64,000 bases of DNA from Agaricus subrufescens (taxonomy: Eukaryota; Basidiomycota; Agaricomycetes; Agaricales; Agaricaceae). Position 1 is the stretch's first letter. Every line of letters begins with the position of its first letter. This document shows, piece after piece, positions 27,701 to 38,950 of this stretch. Where the stretch lies: positions 4,712,001-4,776,000 of the forward strand of contig CM057057.1 in the NCBI GenBank assembly GCA_029945375.1. The letters run 5' to 3'. The notes beneath the pieces were generated by a model. It did no database searches, was not told the DNA's origin, and saw only the letters and a program-made list of their open reading frames with translations. Made by a program: the position numbers and the translations under genes.

Positions 27701-28362
27701 CTGAAGAGTATTTGTCTTGTTTCGTCCTTCATTTTTCATTTTTCATTTATTCTTCTTTTCTTATTTCTGTCACTCACTATGTTCATGCCCGCTTATGTTT
27801 GTATCAGGGTTCTTGTTGTTCTCGCGTGGAGGACTATCTAAATTTTAGCTATATGCATGCTGTGAAACTTTACATAGGTTCAAAACCAAATTGTAACTTA
27901 CATACTCCATGAACCTTGATGATTTTTGCTTGACGTTACACTGAGTTGATTTACCCTTTAAGTTGGTCAGACGGTTGTGATTCACTTATGGTCCGTGGTA
28001 CATTTTGCAAATGCAACGACACCAACGAGCCGATGTGTCGTTACCAGCAAGTCATACTTGCGTCTCAGGTATTCCAAGTGCATATAACTTGTAATTGGAT
28101 TTTTCAACCTTATGGCGCAATGAATTCAAGACATCGCGGAGTTACAATCTATACAGAAATGCTAAAGCGTTAATCAGCGGGCTGTGCAGGTCTCTATTGA
28201 TTATAGAAACGGCGATGCCCAGGAGATTTATTTGCCGAATTTTATCGATATCCGAAATTAGGGGCAGGACGCTTTTGCTTCTCTTTATTCCACCCCCTGA
28301 GTCGTTTTATTGTGTGTGTAGGTTTATCGCTGATAAGGTCTTCTCTTGACGGGGTTCTCTAA

Positions 28363-28713
28363 ATGGTGGCATCGTCAAGCATGTGCTGCTCAGAAGATAG
28401 GAGGGCTCATGGGGTCAGTGATTCCCCCTCGGAATCGGGGAAAGAAGCTCGATTGAAAATGAGTAAAGTACTAGTTCCTTTGTCTGCCAGAGACTTCGAT
28501 GCTACGATAACGGATGGGCATCAAGGATTCTCCCAGAAGTTTTCCCGAGTTCCGACGGTACAACCGACTGGTAAATGGAGTCACATAACAAAGAGAAAAA
28601 AATCTGATGGCAACAGTAAGTTCGATATTGGTTCACTGAATAGTGATGGGCTTTTTAAGTTTGCGGGAGTATTTAATTTCGATGACAACTCGGTTTTATG
28701 GAGACGGTTTTAA
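28363..28713 (+). other. Unassigned open reading frame, 116 codons
   Basis: Starts with ATG and encodes a mixed, moderately basic sequence with no recognised motif. It stops 41 nt before a pure A15 tract. It may be a chance ORF, an orphan gene or the remnant of a retroposed transcript; nothing in the sequence decides this. Confidence 0.2.
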
Positions 28714-28754
28714 GTCAGAAGGTGTCAAATGCTTCTGGAAGTTTGGTCTCAGGC

Positions 28755-28769
28755 AAAAAAAAAAAAAAA
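28755..28769. repeat. A15 homopolymer
   Basis: Fifteen consecutive adenines following the unassigned ORF. It could be a poly(A) trace of retroposition or simple sequence. Confidence 0.6.
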
Positions 28770-29967
28770 GGGACGTAAGTCGGGGCTGTTCAAAGATATG
28801 TATCCAAGATTAGTAAGGGAGGACGGGTCTCCCGCTGTCACCCGTTTTACCATTTAGGAGTAGGCATTGACTAATCTATATTCTCCTTGGGCGGGCGATG
28901 TCATGTCTGTTGTTAACTATCAGACACGTCTGATTTGGTGTCCTGAATCGATATAAGTAATACAATCCGCGGCGGTTGCTACCATCGAAACAAGATGCAT
29001 ACTTGTAGTTGCAGGGAGACTTAGATTGTTGTTTGACAGGCCATCGGGGAAGGAAAAAAACATACCGATCAGATGTCCTAGTCGACCGCAGTTTGAAGGA
29101 TTTGATTCTGGCTGTATTCTAGCACTGCGTTTTTCTTCCCTTTTCTGGCTTCCTCTCCGGTTTTTCTCGACGCCCAATCAAGGTTTTTGATTTAAGGTTA
29201 TATAGAGATATATTAAGCACAAGTGAACGCGCACTTCACGTTGATTAATGTAACTTGCAGTTCTGATGATTTAAGCTAGAAACCGGATACAAAGAGTGAG
29301 GGCCTCGGATTGATTACATCAATTACTTTACACACGGAAGCCGCGCGCAAACGTCAGAGTGTGCGTGCCTCCTTCCACTTCCCAGGATTGATGGTTATGT
29401 ATATATATCTTTGTTGGTGGGGTAGTCAGCCAATGTAGTTCCTGGGTGTATTCGAATCTCAAAATGGAACTATGTCCACGAGTATGAGGGCTTATTAATA
29501 TTTGTGACTCGAGCCGCGTTGCCGCAGACAATAGCTATCTGAGATATTGATCATTTGATGGGCAGTATAAGTAGGTCATATTACGGTATTACCCTAGTCT
29601 CGTCTGATCTGCCATCACATCTCATTGGTTCGCATCAGGGTCTCATGGTATGATGAAAGGGTTGCCCATCTAGTCTGGTGTGGTGCTTCTTAATCCTTGT
29701 CAATCGGGTATCGAGGAATTAGCAAATTGGATCCAGGTAAGGTTAGGACAATTACATGTTAGGGAACAACAGCTCGTGTCATGACGAAACGTGATGAGCG
29801 GACGGAAAGTTCAAACGATCAAGCATTCATGGCTCTCGCCGGTTGCCGCCATTGAAGCCCTTTCGTCATCGTGGTCCGGTGAGGCGAAGCCGCTGGCCGA
29901 TACACTAAACGACCGTTGTGGGGTATACATATTCCGTTTCTCCGTTGAGACGACCAGTGATGTTTGT

Positions 29968-30370
29968 TTACTGTGATGGGATTGCTCTGTGCGGTAAACG
30001 CATGCGTGCCAACAGGTCACTGGCAAGCAGCATTGAACCGGTGACTGTTATCCTTATGGCAAGCACTTCATCGAAGTCGATGGGAGTCGAGATGAGCGTA
30101 GATGAGCTGGGAACATTACATATTAGAATGGAAGCGCCACAGGAGGGAGGCATCATACCTGTGCGGTCCGCCACATTCCGATGCCTCAACGGCCCTTCAA
30201 AGTTCATGGCATGGTTGAAAAGGGACAAATGCGGCTCAAAATCCTCATGCGGACGTATCTTGATATGGCACTGGATTTGATCAGACGCCGACGCGGGTCT
30301 TGATGGGTAACGGGATTCAATAGCAATTCTTATTGATCTTATAACAAGGAAGGAATCAGGAAGGAATATA
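29968..30370 (-). other. Unassigned open frame of about 130 codons
   Basis: A continuous minus-strand frame runs from about 30370 to a stop near 29968. It includes ECHIKIRPHEDFEPHL-like polar sequence (visible as QIQCHIKIRPHEDFEPHL) and HAMNFEGPLRHRNV. The strand opposite is open for 120 codons over nearly the same interval. I do not recognise it. It is longer than expected for this otherwise stop-rich region, so it may be a decayed gene or an exon of an orphan gene. Confidence 0.25.
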
Positions 30371-32112
30371 CTGATAGAAGCTCCGAATGAACCCGTCGGA
30401 AGGTGGAGTCACTATGGGAGTTTATACCCGAAAGGGAGTTTTTGATAAGTCAACGGAGACTGATGCAGGAACTTCGGGAATTAAGGGGGGCCTGGCAATA
30501 AGCGAACAGAAGGACTAGAACGGTGTGCATGTGGAACTGGGTGATCAGTCTCTCCGAAATTGTCTTGAGCTTAACCCCTCCGAATCAATGGCGCCGGGTG
30601 GTGGCTAGGAGACGTCGAGACTAGATGAATCGATTATGGAGCGTTGATTGGCTCGCATAGATGCGGACAGCCAGAATAGAAGTAGCTCATGGCATGGGTC
30701 GAAGGTAATGGGGAATAGAGTAACTTTATAAAAATAGCTCTTCACTTGAGTCTGCTCGCAAGCTAATGGTGTCATTTTCTCAGCAGTAATCCGCAGCTGG
30801 ATAAATGCGGAAAGTATGGATCAAGGGAATTGAAAATCCTCCGCAAAAACAAGGGAATATGTCTCATGGCATATAGAAGGGTCGCGGAATTATCTTGGCG
30901 CAGGCTTCTGTGCCCCACGATCCAAACACAAAATTGTGAAAGGCAAGCGAGAAGCCGCATCGTGGACAACAGGAAAGATGACGAAGTGCTTCGTATCGAA
31001 ACCGCAGCAGGTGGCGGTATAGAAAGTTTGATGAATTATGATATTGCCATCGAAGCTCCAAGAACATTACATCTCTGGGTTATCATGCGATAAGGAATCA
31101 TCAGGCAAATGAAAAATGACTCCTTCAATATTGTGGCTATTCATAGATTCAATGGGAATTCGCTTCTGATGTAGAGCAGACACTCCATGAGAGGCATATG
31201 GTCAAGTTGATATATGCAAGGGGTTTGACAGATTCCGTGAACATGGGTCCCTAGGTTGCCCTAAGACCTGAACGGAAGCGATAAGTTAGATTGACTTTGA
31301 AAGTTGGTCGTGACCGGGTTTGGATTGGCCTAGACAACGAGTCTGCTAGCCGATTTGATCCTCAAAGAATCCTCAGAACCGATGGAAATATGCGTAGATG
31401 CATCGCTATACTCGGCTGCAGTAGTATAATAAATCTGATGAGAGTTTTGGAACTGTCTGGGTTCCTCGAAAGGCCCGAATGTCAAGATCTAGGAGGATTG
31501 AAATAGGCTGTGACCCCAGGCTAGGTGCGAAGTTTACTTGACAGCTGTGTGGCGGTTTTCCCGGAATTTGGCATGTATATCTCGTGATTCATGAGCCTGA
31601 GACCAGAAGAACCTTCGCCAGATATCAACCGTGGAGTGCGTGCGTATGATGGAGCTTGTACGAGAGACTAATAATAATGTGCAGAAAACCTATAAAGCCT
31701 GTGGGGAGTGTCGGAGGTATGGGGATTAAAGTGCGTGCCCCGTGCCTGACTAAGCGGGGGCATGGAAGACAGTATTTTTGAATGAATGACGAGCGACGGT
31801 CATCTCCATCGGTCGTCGCAAGTGGGGTCAATGACCTGGGTGTTGGCGGATTGTGAGTCGAAAGTGCGGAGGACACATCGGCGGAGTGGAAGAGAGGCTA
31901 TGCTAGCCCAGCGTGTTGAGATAGCGCCCGGTTTTGGCGCTTAGTGGAGTCAGACCGACGAACAGCAGGAGGATCGTGAGTAAGTCGACTTATTTGCTGC
32001 GACCAAATAGATGCACCGGAGATGCTGTGTTCTTTTCTTGGACTTATCCCTCCCGCATATGGTTCTCGCCCTCTCTTGGTCCACCTCAATCTAAAAGTTG
32101 TATCTTCACCGC

Positions 32113-33756
32113 ATGCGGCTGTCAGCTCAGGCTCAGGAGACTGAGAAACATATGGAACTAGACAAAGCCACTCCTCGAAATTCGGAGAATGATGGTAGCT
32201 CGGTGACCAATGCGGGTCCTCTCGATATCGCACCGAAGACCAGTGAGGTTGAGAATTGTGCTGTTGAGGAGACGGAGGATAAAGTAGAGAACCACGGTGC
32301 AATAACCTCTCTACAGGTCGATACATCGGTGAATATAGTTTCCTCTGCCCGTTAAGGCTAATTCACCTTTTCCCCTTCATACAGGTTTCGGAATCTCCTA
32401 ATTTACAACACGAGCGCGAGGCTGATAGAGTCGCGCAGGAGCAGCCGGAATTTGTCAAGGACGGGGTTCATGAGGAAACGGGTATCATCGCCAACGGAAA
32501 TTGGGACCCTCTTCGCGGGTCGGCAAAAGAGACGCCCATCGAAAATGATGCTAAAACACAAGGCACCAAGGATGACAGTATGACGCAACCTACGGAACAA
32601 GAGTTGTTGGAGAAAGGTGAAGAGGATCCGTCTCTGCAGTCTCCTACGACGACCAAAGCGCCACATTTATATCTGGACTTGACATCGGCGATGCCCCCAT
32701 CACAGCACTGGGATCCAGATGGGCCACTCCCGTCAATCGTGCAGACAAAGCTGGAGTATTCTGAATCAACCTCTGCCGTACAACCTAAATTCCCTCTGTG
32801 CGTTGACGTCCTTTACTTATTTCACCTTCTCGTCGCAATGGCGTGCAGGACTGTACACTGAATCTACGTGGGTATTTTTAGGAGCACACGGTCGTTGAAA
32901 CCAAAGTCTTCCTATTACTTTGGACCCCCGCCAGAAGACTCTGCCTTTGGTACGGCTCCTGTCGGCCAAATTGGGGTACATCATCCTAGGGAGATGATAC
33001 GGATAGAACGAGACTATTCGGGGGGTGAGTTGCCACAGTTCGCCGCTATATACCCATTGGAACTCCAGGGCAGGGTAAGTAAAGTTTCGTCTTAGCATAA
33101 ATAGAAGACTAACTCTATATGATGGATTTGTCTTCGGATGTGGTTAACCTGTATTGTTCATTTCGTTGGGGACTTCCTTCTTTTGGTACTCCCGGATGAT
33201 AGATAAGTCCGACGCAGTTTTTGGAATCAATAAATTCAATCAATGAAATACTCATCTCAGCATACAGCCTACGGCATGGCTTCGTTGATAATGCAATCAC
33301 CGTCCTAAGTTTGCAGCTCTCGAGATTGTTTCTGAAGACTCATTATGAGAAGGTGAGTGTGACATATTTTCCGGCTGTTGAGAATCTCGTTTTGGAGCTT
33401 TCGCATACTTTGATTCATGCGCTTTTTTTTTCTGCCGATATCTTCCTTATATCATCTCTACGGGGCTATGATTTCTAACAGAGACACAGGAGATGGAGAG
33501 ACTTCGCGAGAGGATCGGGGAGCTGAATGAAACGGTGTTCAACCCTGTAGGGCTGAATGTCCTCTGGCCACGGAATGTGGCATTCTTGTTTGTCGGTATC
33601 AATTACCATTTTTGTCAAACCCGTATTGTTTGCTAACTCGTGGACCTACTTGGCATCTTTTTCCTCAAAAATTTCTATCAAATTCTGGCCTTGCCCTCAT
33701 AAACGTTGATGCGAATCCACTAGCTCGAAATTGAGTACTATGTGAGTGGCCTTTAG
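32113..33756 (+). CDS. ERF4: Ras palmitoyltransferase subunit ERF4 / Golgin A7 family
   Basis: Six exons join in phase: 32113..32328, 32385..32797, 32882..33074, 33203..33352, 33490..33591 and 33724..33756 (368 residues). The first half is acidic and disordered. The second half is the ERF4/Golgin-A7 domain: RIERDYSGGELPQFAAIYP, then a conserved LQGRISPTQFLESINSINEIL helix, an LSRLFLKTHYEKE helix, and YNPVGLNLLWPR-like sequence (here FNPVGLNVLWPRNVAFLFLEIEYY). Erf4 is the stabilising partner of the DHHC enzyme Erf2, which palmitoylates Ras at ER/Golgi membranes. The last codons are ambiguous: reading on gives VSGL then TAG at 33754, while splicing 33742..33805 would place TGA directly after EIEYY. 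MELDK at 32152 is an alternative start. Confidence 0.9.
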
Positions 33757-34745
33757 ATTCCTATCGTACCTCTGAACGGTTGCTGACGATGTGCCTGGTG
33801 TGTAGTGATTGGATATGTCTTTCGAAGAGGATCCGTAGTGAGATACATATGCTTAGTCTCACGTGGAGGGAAGAGAGGGACGGCGCAAAGGCCCGAGTGC
33901 ACCTCAAAATGTGATACCATGCGTTCAAGTTTAAGATAATCTTTAATTGGTAATTAACTAATTTGTATGATTGTTGCTGCGAATGTTGAGATCTAGGCGA
34001 CGCTTCGAGCAACCAACCATACGGGAAGCTTGAGTTCAACGAGGTCGGAAATACAGTGATAACCGATTGAAGACGATCAAAATTGGTTTTATCCGACTAG
34101 GCTATACTGCCACGCTTCTCCTGCCCTATTTTGGGCACAGGTGCTGACAGGTTTTTCCGCCCCAATCCACTCCTTGCGTTCATGTCCGCTGTGTTCCTAC
34201 TCGCGTTCGAGACGCATCAATCGTCCCCTCTTCGCGTTTACGAGAAGTTGAATGCACTGGCAATGGCAAATCGAACCACACATAGATGGAAATTGGGGTA
34301 AGCAGGTTTATGTCATGTGAGAAACTCGGGCTAGTCCCGGCGGAGTCATCGGCAGAAGTCGCGTACATCAACCAGGTCTGTATGTTTCCTGACCGACATC
34401 AGGCTGTCAGAGCCTTCAGGAATGTCGAAATGCTGGGTGTTCGATAGTGAGACACGCGAGAGAATACGGAGGGCCAGTGCTGGGGGGTAGAGGAGTCCAG
34501 CGCGGCCGTGTTTGGAATTCAGACCCGACGGGGTGGCGACAAGGGCCGATCGTGAGTTCGGGGAGGGCCCGCGGGAGGCGGAGGTGGCAGATATCCTCGG
34601 AGCGTGAAAAGGGCTGGCCGGCGCTGATCCGGAGCATGACGCGGCCACATAATAATTAAGTAATTCTCGAAAAGCAGGAAATAATTAAGCGGAGTGATTG
34701 TGAGTGTTTCAGCCTTCCTTCTCCTCTCCCATCCCATACCCCGCC
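33757..34745. promoter_or_regulatory. Upstream region of the YAP1-type gene
   Basis: About 1 kb between ERF4 and the bZIP gene. The part from 34340 is GC-rich and probably transcribed as the 5' leader; the last 60 nt are C/T-rich. Minus-strand open frames here have only compositional support. ATAATTAAG occurs twice (about 34649 and 34680). Confidence 0.45.
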
Positions 34746-36815
34746 ATGGACAGCTCGTATCCCGACGTTTCCTCCCTCTGGGATCTCTCCCACACCAACA
34801 ATTTCCCCCAGCTCCCCGACGACGACTTCATGGCCATGCTGCAGAAACAGTTTCCCCTCCCCACACCCAACCAGCTCCAAAACAACCCCACTTTTCCTCA
34901 CACCGGCGTCAACCCACAGAATATATCCAAGCTCTCCCTCCCCAGTCTTTCTCCCCCCTCCGATGACAGCAGTCCTAGCCCCCCGCACAACAATGATTTT
35001 TCGTACGATCTGAACGAGGACAGCCCAACTGCCGGTGAGAGCGGCAGCCGCAGCGGAAGTGCCGGGCCAAGGGAGTCGAATCTCAAACGCAAGGCAAGCA
35101 TCGGCGTGGATTTGTCCTCTGATGGCCCTTCACAGAAGAGCCAACACACATGTAAGTCAGCCCTTTTCGGCTAGGAAGGCCGCACTTACGATCTTTTTCT
35201 CTAGTATTGAATGACAAGAAAGGCGCCACATCGAGCAGTGCCGGTCCCAAGCGCAAGTCTATCGGAGGCACTACAGTAAGTTGCAATATGCCCCTCCCCC
35301 TTTTTTAATTCTAATTATTCATTGCTGCGCAGCAGAAAGATGAAACTCGGTTACTAAAGCGTAAGGAACAGAATCGTGCCGCCCAGCGGGCATTTCGGGA
35401 GCGAAAAGAAAAGCATGTGAAGGACGTGAGTCAGTGTAAATTTAACTTTGACTTGTTACTGATATGTCGGTCGATTGCTTGGCGACTAGCTCGAGGATAA
35501 GGTGGCCGACTTGGAAGCAAAAAATGAGGCTGCCCAGCATGAAAACGAGAACTTGCGTGATCTGCTATCCCGCCTGCAGTCTGAGAACGTGATGCTCAAG
35601 CAGTCCAATTTCACCTTCACTATGTCGCCCCCAAAATCGCAATCAGACCCACCTCCTGCTCCCCGGCATTTCTCACCCGAGGCTTCTATATATACCGCGC
35701 AATCTCCCGCCGCCCCATCTATGGTTTCAACAGAATCTTCACGTGCCGCGTCCAAGCCCACAAACTTACTGGATTGGACTTCGCTCACTAGCTTCGATCC
35801 AAATATGCTGTCCCTTCTGGAAGAGACTCCGCAGCAGCAGCCAACGGCTACTTCTAGCGCTATGGACCTTGATTTCTTCGGTAACCTTGACGAGGAGCGT
35901 AACTCATCCACTCCCTTCACAATGATCGCGAGCAACCCGACGTTCATGTCGTTTGCCTCAAGCTTTGACACTATGTCACTTCCAGATGGCTCATCTGCTC
36001 CTGGGAACAAGTCCGGGAGTAGATCTAATCCGCAATCATTTAATTTTGACATGAATTCTTTGAGCGCTTGGCCGATGCCGACGCCGCCAGCTCAAGATAC
36101 TTCGCTCGACGACCTGTTTGCAGGTTATCTCCCGAGCCAGAATGTCGATTTTTCGTCATTTGCTACTACTCCGACAATGAGTCCAGTTACTCATCAAGCA
36201 ACCGTCAACAACAACTCCACCTTCACTAATGTTGGCACCAAAAACTTCTCATATCTGCCGAGGACATCTTCTGACGCTCTACGATCGTCATCTATCTCAT
36301 CACCGTCATCGCAGAGCACCAGCGGCTCTGACCCGGAGGGCCATGTACCAGCGACTCCGGACGGTGATCACTCGCCCCACGTTTCCAATTCTGCTGCCGA
36401 TGCAGGCTATCACGTCAAAACTGAGTGTCCCAAGACAAAGTCCGAGCTTCTTAAGCGAATAAATGAAGCGGGATCATCACCATTTGCTCGCGTGGGTTTG
36501 GCGAAGGCCCTGGATCAACACGGATCCATGGTATCTTGCGCAGGAACGAACCTTCCGAAGACGGCAAAAAATGACAAGAACGTCGAGGTGCTTAGTGCTT
36601 GGAGAAGCATTACATCTAACCCTGCGTTTAAGGTCATTTCTATGTTCAACTGATCTGCATGCCGGTGCTGACCCGCTCACTAGGATGCGAACATTGACAT
36701 CAATGACCTATGCGCTCAGTTCACTGACAAAGCTAGGTGCGACGGGACCAAGGTTGTCCTTGAGCCAGAAGGCATGCATGATATCATTGAATCGCTCTCC
36801 GCCAAGACTCACTGA
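34746..36815 (+). CDS. YAP1: YAP1/Pap1-type bZIP oxidative-stress transcription factor
   Basis: Five exons: 34746..35151, 35205..35275, 35333..35425, 35490..36632 and 36684..36815 (614 residues). The start ATG sits in CCGCCATGG. The basic region KRKEQNRAAQRAFRERKEKHVKD (its halves NRAAQRAFR and ERKEKH are diagnostic of Yap/Pap1) is followed by a leucine zipper over about 188-230. A Ser/Pro/Thr-rich middle contains the n-CRD region with C503 (TECPKTKSEL) and C540. The C-terminal c-CRD has C581 (INDLCAQFTDKARC) and C590 around the nuclear export signal. Family knowledge: oxidation forms disulphides between the two regions, hides the export signal and retains the factor in the nucleus. Exon 3 has a tandem CAG-CAG acceptor, so one Gln is optional. 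Confidence 0.94.
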
Positions 36816-38938
36816 CAATGATTGGAATATTTTGAAGAAGGCAGATCATTTGTGCTTGATGGATAAATGGATGTCCATCGATTGGATTGTGGAAGCGCTA
36901 TGGAGTTCGACGCCCCGGATGCATGCATATTTCCGCCTGTTTAATCCATAATATCTGAGCTGTTCACCACATTCCTCTCCAGTTGATACTTCAGGTCATC
37001 AATGGAACTCGCGACTCTGCATTCAATGATCAGAACTTTGGTCATTGCCTCGGGCCAGCGGCTTACGCCTCCATATATGAAGCCCGGGAATCAACGAGTC
37101 TGAGGATGCCTTTGTCTATTTTTCGTGCATTGGATGTTGTCTTCACCAATGAAGAATACTTATGTACTATTATATGCTGTCATTTTTTTCGGGTCAGATT
37201 TTCTCCCCGGTTTTATCACTGTTCACTATTCGTACTAAAAGACATATCCTGTATTTGAGCTAGCATCCTTCCGCATTCCCAGAATTCGAGTTCGGTTATT
37301 GGGTTGTTCGTTAACTATATTAAACCATGACACAGTTTTCAGGCACGTATGCGCCTCACTCAATGCCCCAAAAAAATTAAAATGAATCCTTGCCCCACAC
37401 AGCAATGAGAAACACCATACAAACCGAAACATTGGAAGCAATTCAATTGCGCTACTTTGTTTGCTATAGGACAGAAGTATCACATGGTTACCCCTCTCGT
37501 CTCGCTGCTCCCATCAATATCATATCTAAGTCTTAACCAATTTAGCTTAAGCATATTTGGGGTATGCATGTCTTGATAGCTAGAGACTTTTGCCGGTTGG
37601 TAAAGTTGGTGCGCCAATGAAAATCCTGAATATCTTTCTCCCAGCCCTTTCCTGACAGGGTTCAAGAACCCCGAGTTCAATAATTATTTTCGAGCACATC
37701 ACCGGAGCACTTTTTTTAATCTATTTTTGTACATGACCCACGATGTAGAGTACGGAACTTCTAAAAGTGCGCGCGACATCTCTGGGCTCTTCACTTAAGC
37801 GAGAACTTTAAGCGAGAGTTGGGGCCTTTTTGTTTTTTTTTTTTTTTTGGTTGGCTGTTGTGTTGAGCTCATTGTTCTGTATGGATATACTGTGAGTATT
37901 GATCGTCGGTCGTATAGGGAGTTTAAGCAGACTTTGGAAACCTCGGTTTTAGGGCCTGATCACCGGCCGTTGTCAATCGAGAAGGTCGAACCCAATAACC
38001 GGGGCCGGTGGAGCCGCGCGCCAAAAAAAAAAACTAGTATGTAGGTGCAACTGAATTGAAGGGAATACGAGAAGTTTTGACAATTTGGCTTTGGGGAATA
38101 GAGGGCCTTGTAGCTTATGTACTATGTAGTATGTTTGTGCTGAGTGATTGGCTCGGCGAAATCATCTTTGCGTGTCATAGTTTTAGTTTTAGTTTTAGTT
38201 TTAGTTTTTGTCATTTGTATCTTATCTCGTACATTCTGAAACCGTACCAGTGCGACCCTTTTTTTCGGCGACTACTCAACATATTGGGCGCGCACTGCAA
38301 TGATGGCCGATGCCGATGACCGATACCAACAAGTTTCTTTCATGCCCTGAGTCGTGAATACACGAGTCTTATGTCCTAGTACCCGGGTGTGCATGGCATT
38401 TCCATGCGTGTCAGGTCCGAAGATAGGAGAGGGAGGGAGATAATTTTGATGGAAACCGAGCACGAATTTCACGAGAATCGCTGTGGGTCGGAAAATGGAA
38501 TCAACTATTTTTAGCCTGTCACCACGATCAAAGGTCAAAGCGAAGAAATTCGTGGTCAATATCAGATGGGAGACTTGGCTCGACGGTCCTCCATTTAGGT
38601 TTGGAGGTTCTGGGTCTTATCGGGGTTCGCTGCCAGTTAATCGAATAACCGAGGTAGGTGCAGGGACCTATAAACCCCAACACCTTAATTATGATGCCGC
38701 CTATCATGTGTATGTACTCAGTTTCCGGGTAACAAAAGGAAAGTCCCCCCTGAATATCCCATCAATAGCATGAATAAATTCAATTAAGCTGAATGCAGGA
38801 GATTGCTAAAAACAAGTTGGGGCTGATAGAACCCGGAAAGAACACTCTGTCGCAATTATTACCGCCCGAACCGGCGATCTTGTGATAGGTAGCGTAGAAT
38901 AAAACAGAAAATGGTTTATTTTTACGGTCCGAGGCGGA
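36816..38938. other. Intergenic region between YAP1 and KU80
   Basis: Two converging genes face this 2.1-kb stretch. No coding signal is recognisable. It contains long T or A runs (about 37832-37848 and 38023-38033) and a short hexamer array at 38179. Confidence 0.5.
38179..38209 (+). repeat. TTTTAG hexamer microsatellite, about five units
   Basis: Four perfect TTTTAG units follow AG and end in an imperfect TTTTTG unit. It resembles but is not the fungal telomere repeat TTAGGG. Confidence 0.7.
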
Positions 38939-38950
38939 TCAGGCAATGAA

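Larger units (their letters stand above)
27701..32112. other. Gene-poor 4.4 kb region
   Basis: Between CYC8 and ERF4 no gene can be supported. Two open frames deserve note and are listed separately (28363..28713 + and about 29968..30370 -). No transposon protein, terminal inverted repeat or tRNA-like feature was seen. A run of fifteen A at 28755 and a short near-duplicate (AGGAAGGAATC/A) near 30349 are the only simple-sequence features. Confidence 0.5.

Noticed and set aside
31898..32326. 142-codon minus-strand frame
   Set aside because: It lies opposite ERF4 exon 1 and has no recognisable domain, so it is probably a shadow.
38179..38209. TTTTAG array as a telomere-like repeat
   Set aside because: Too short, and the unit is not TTAGGG. 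A simple microsatellite is enough.
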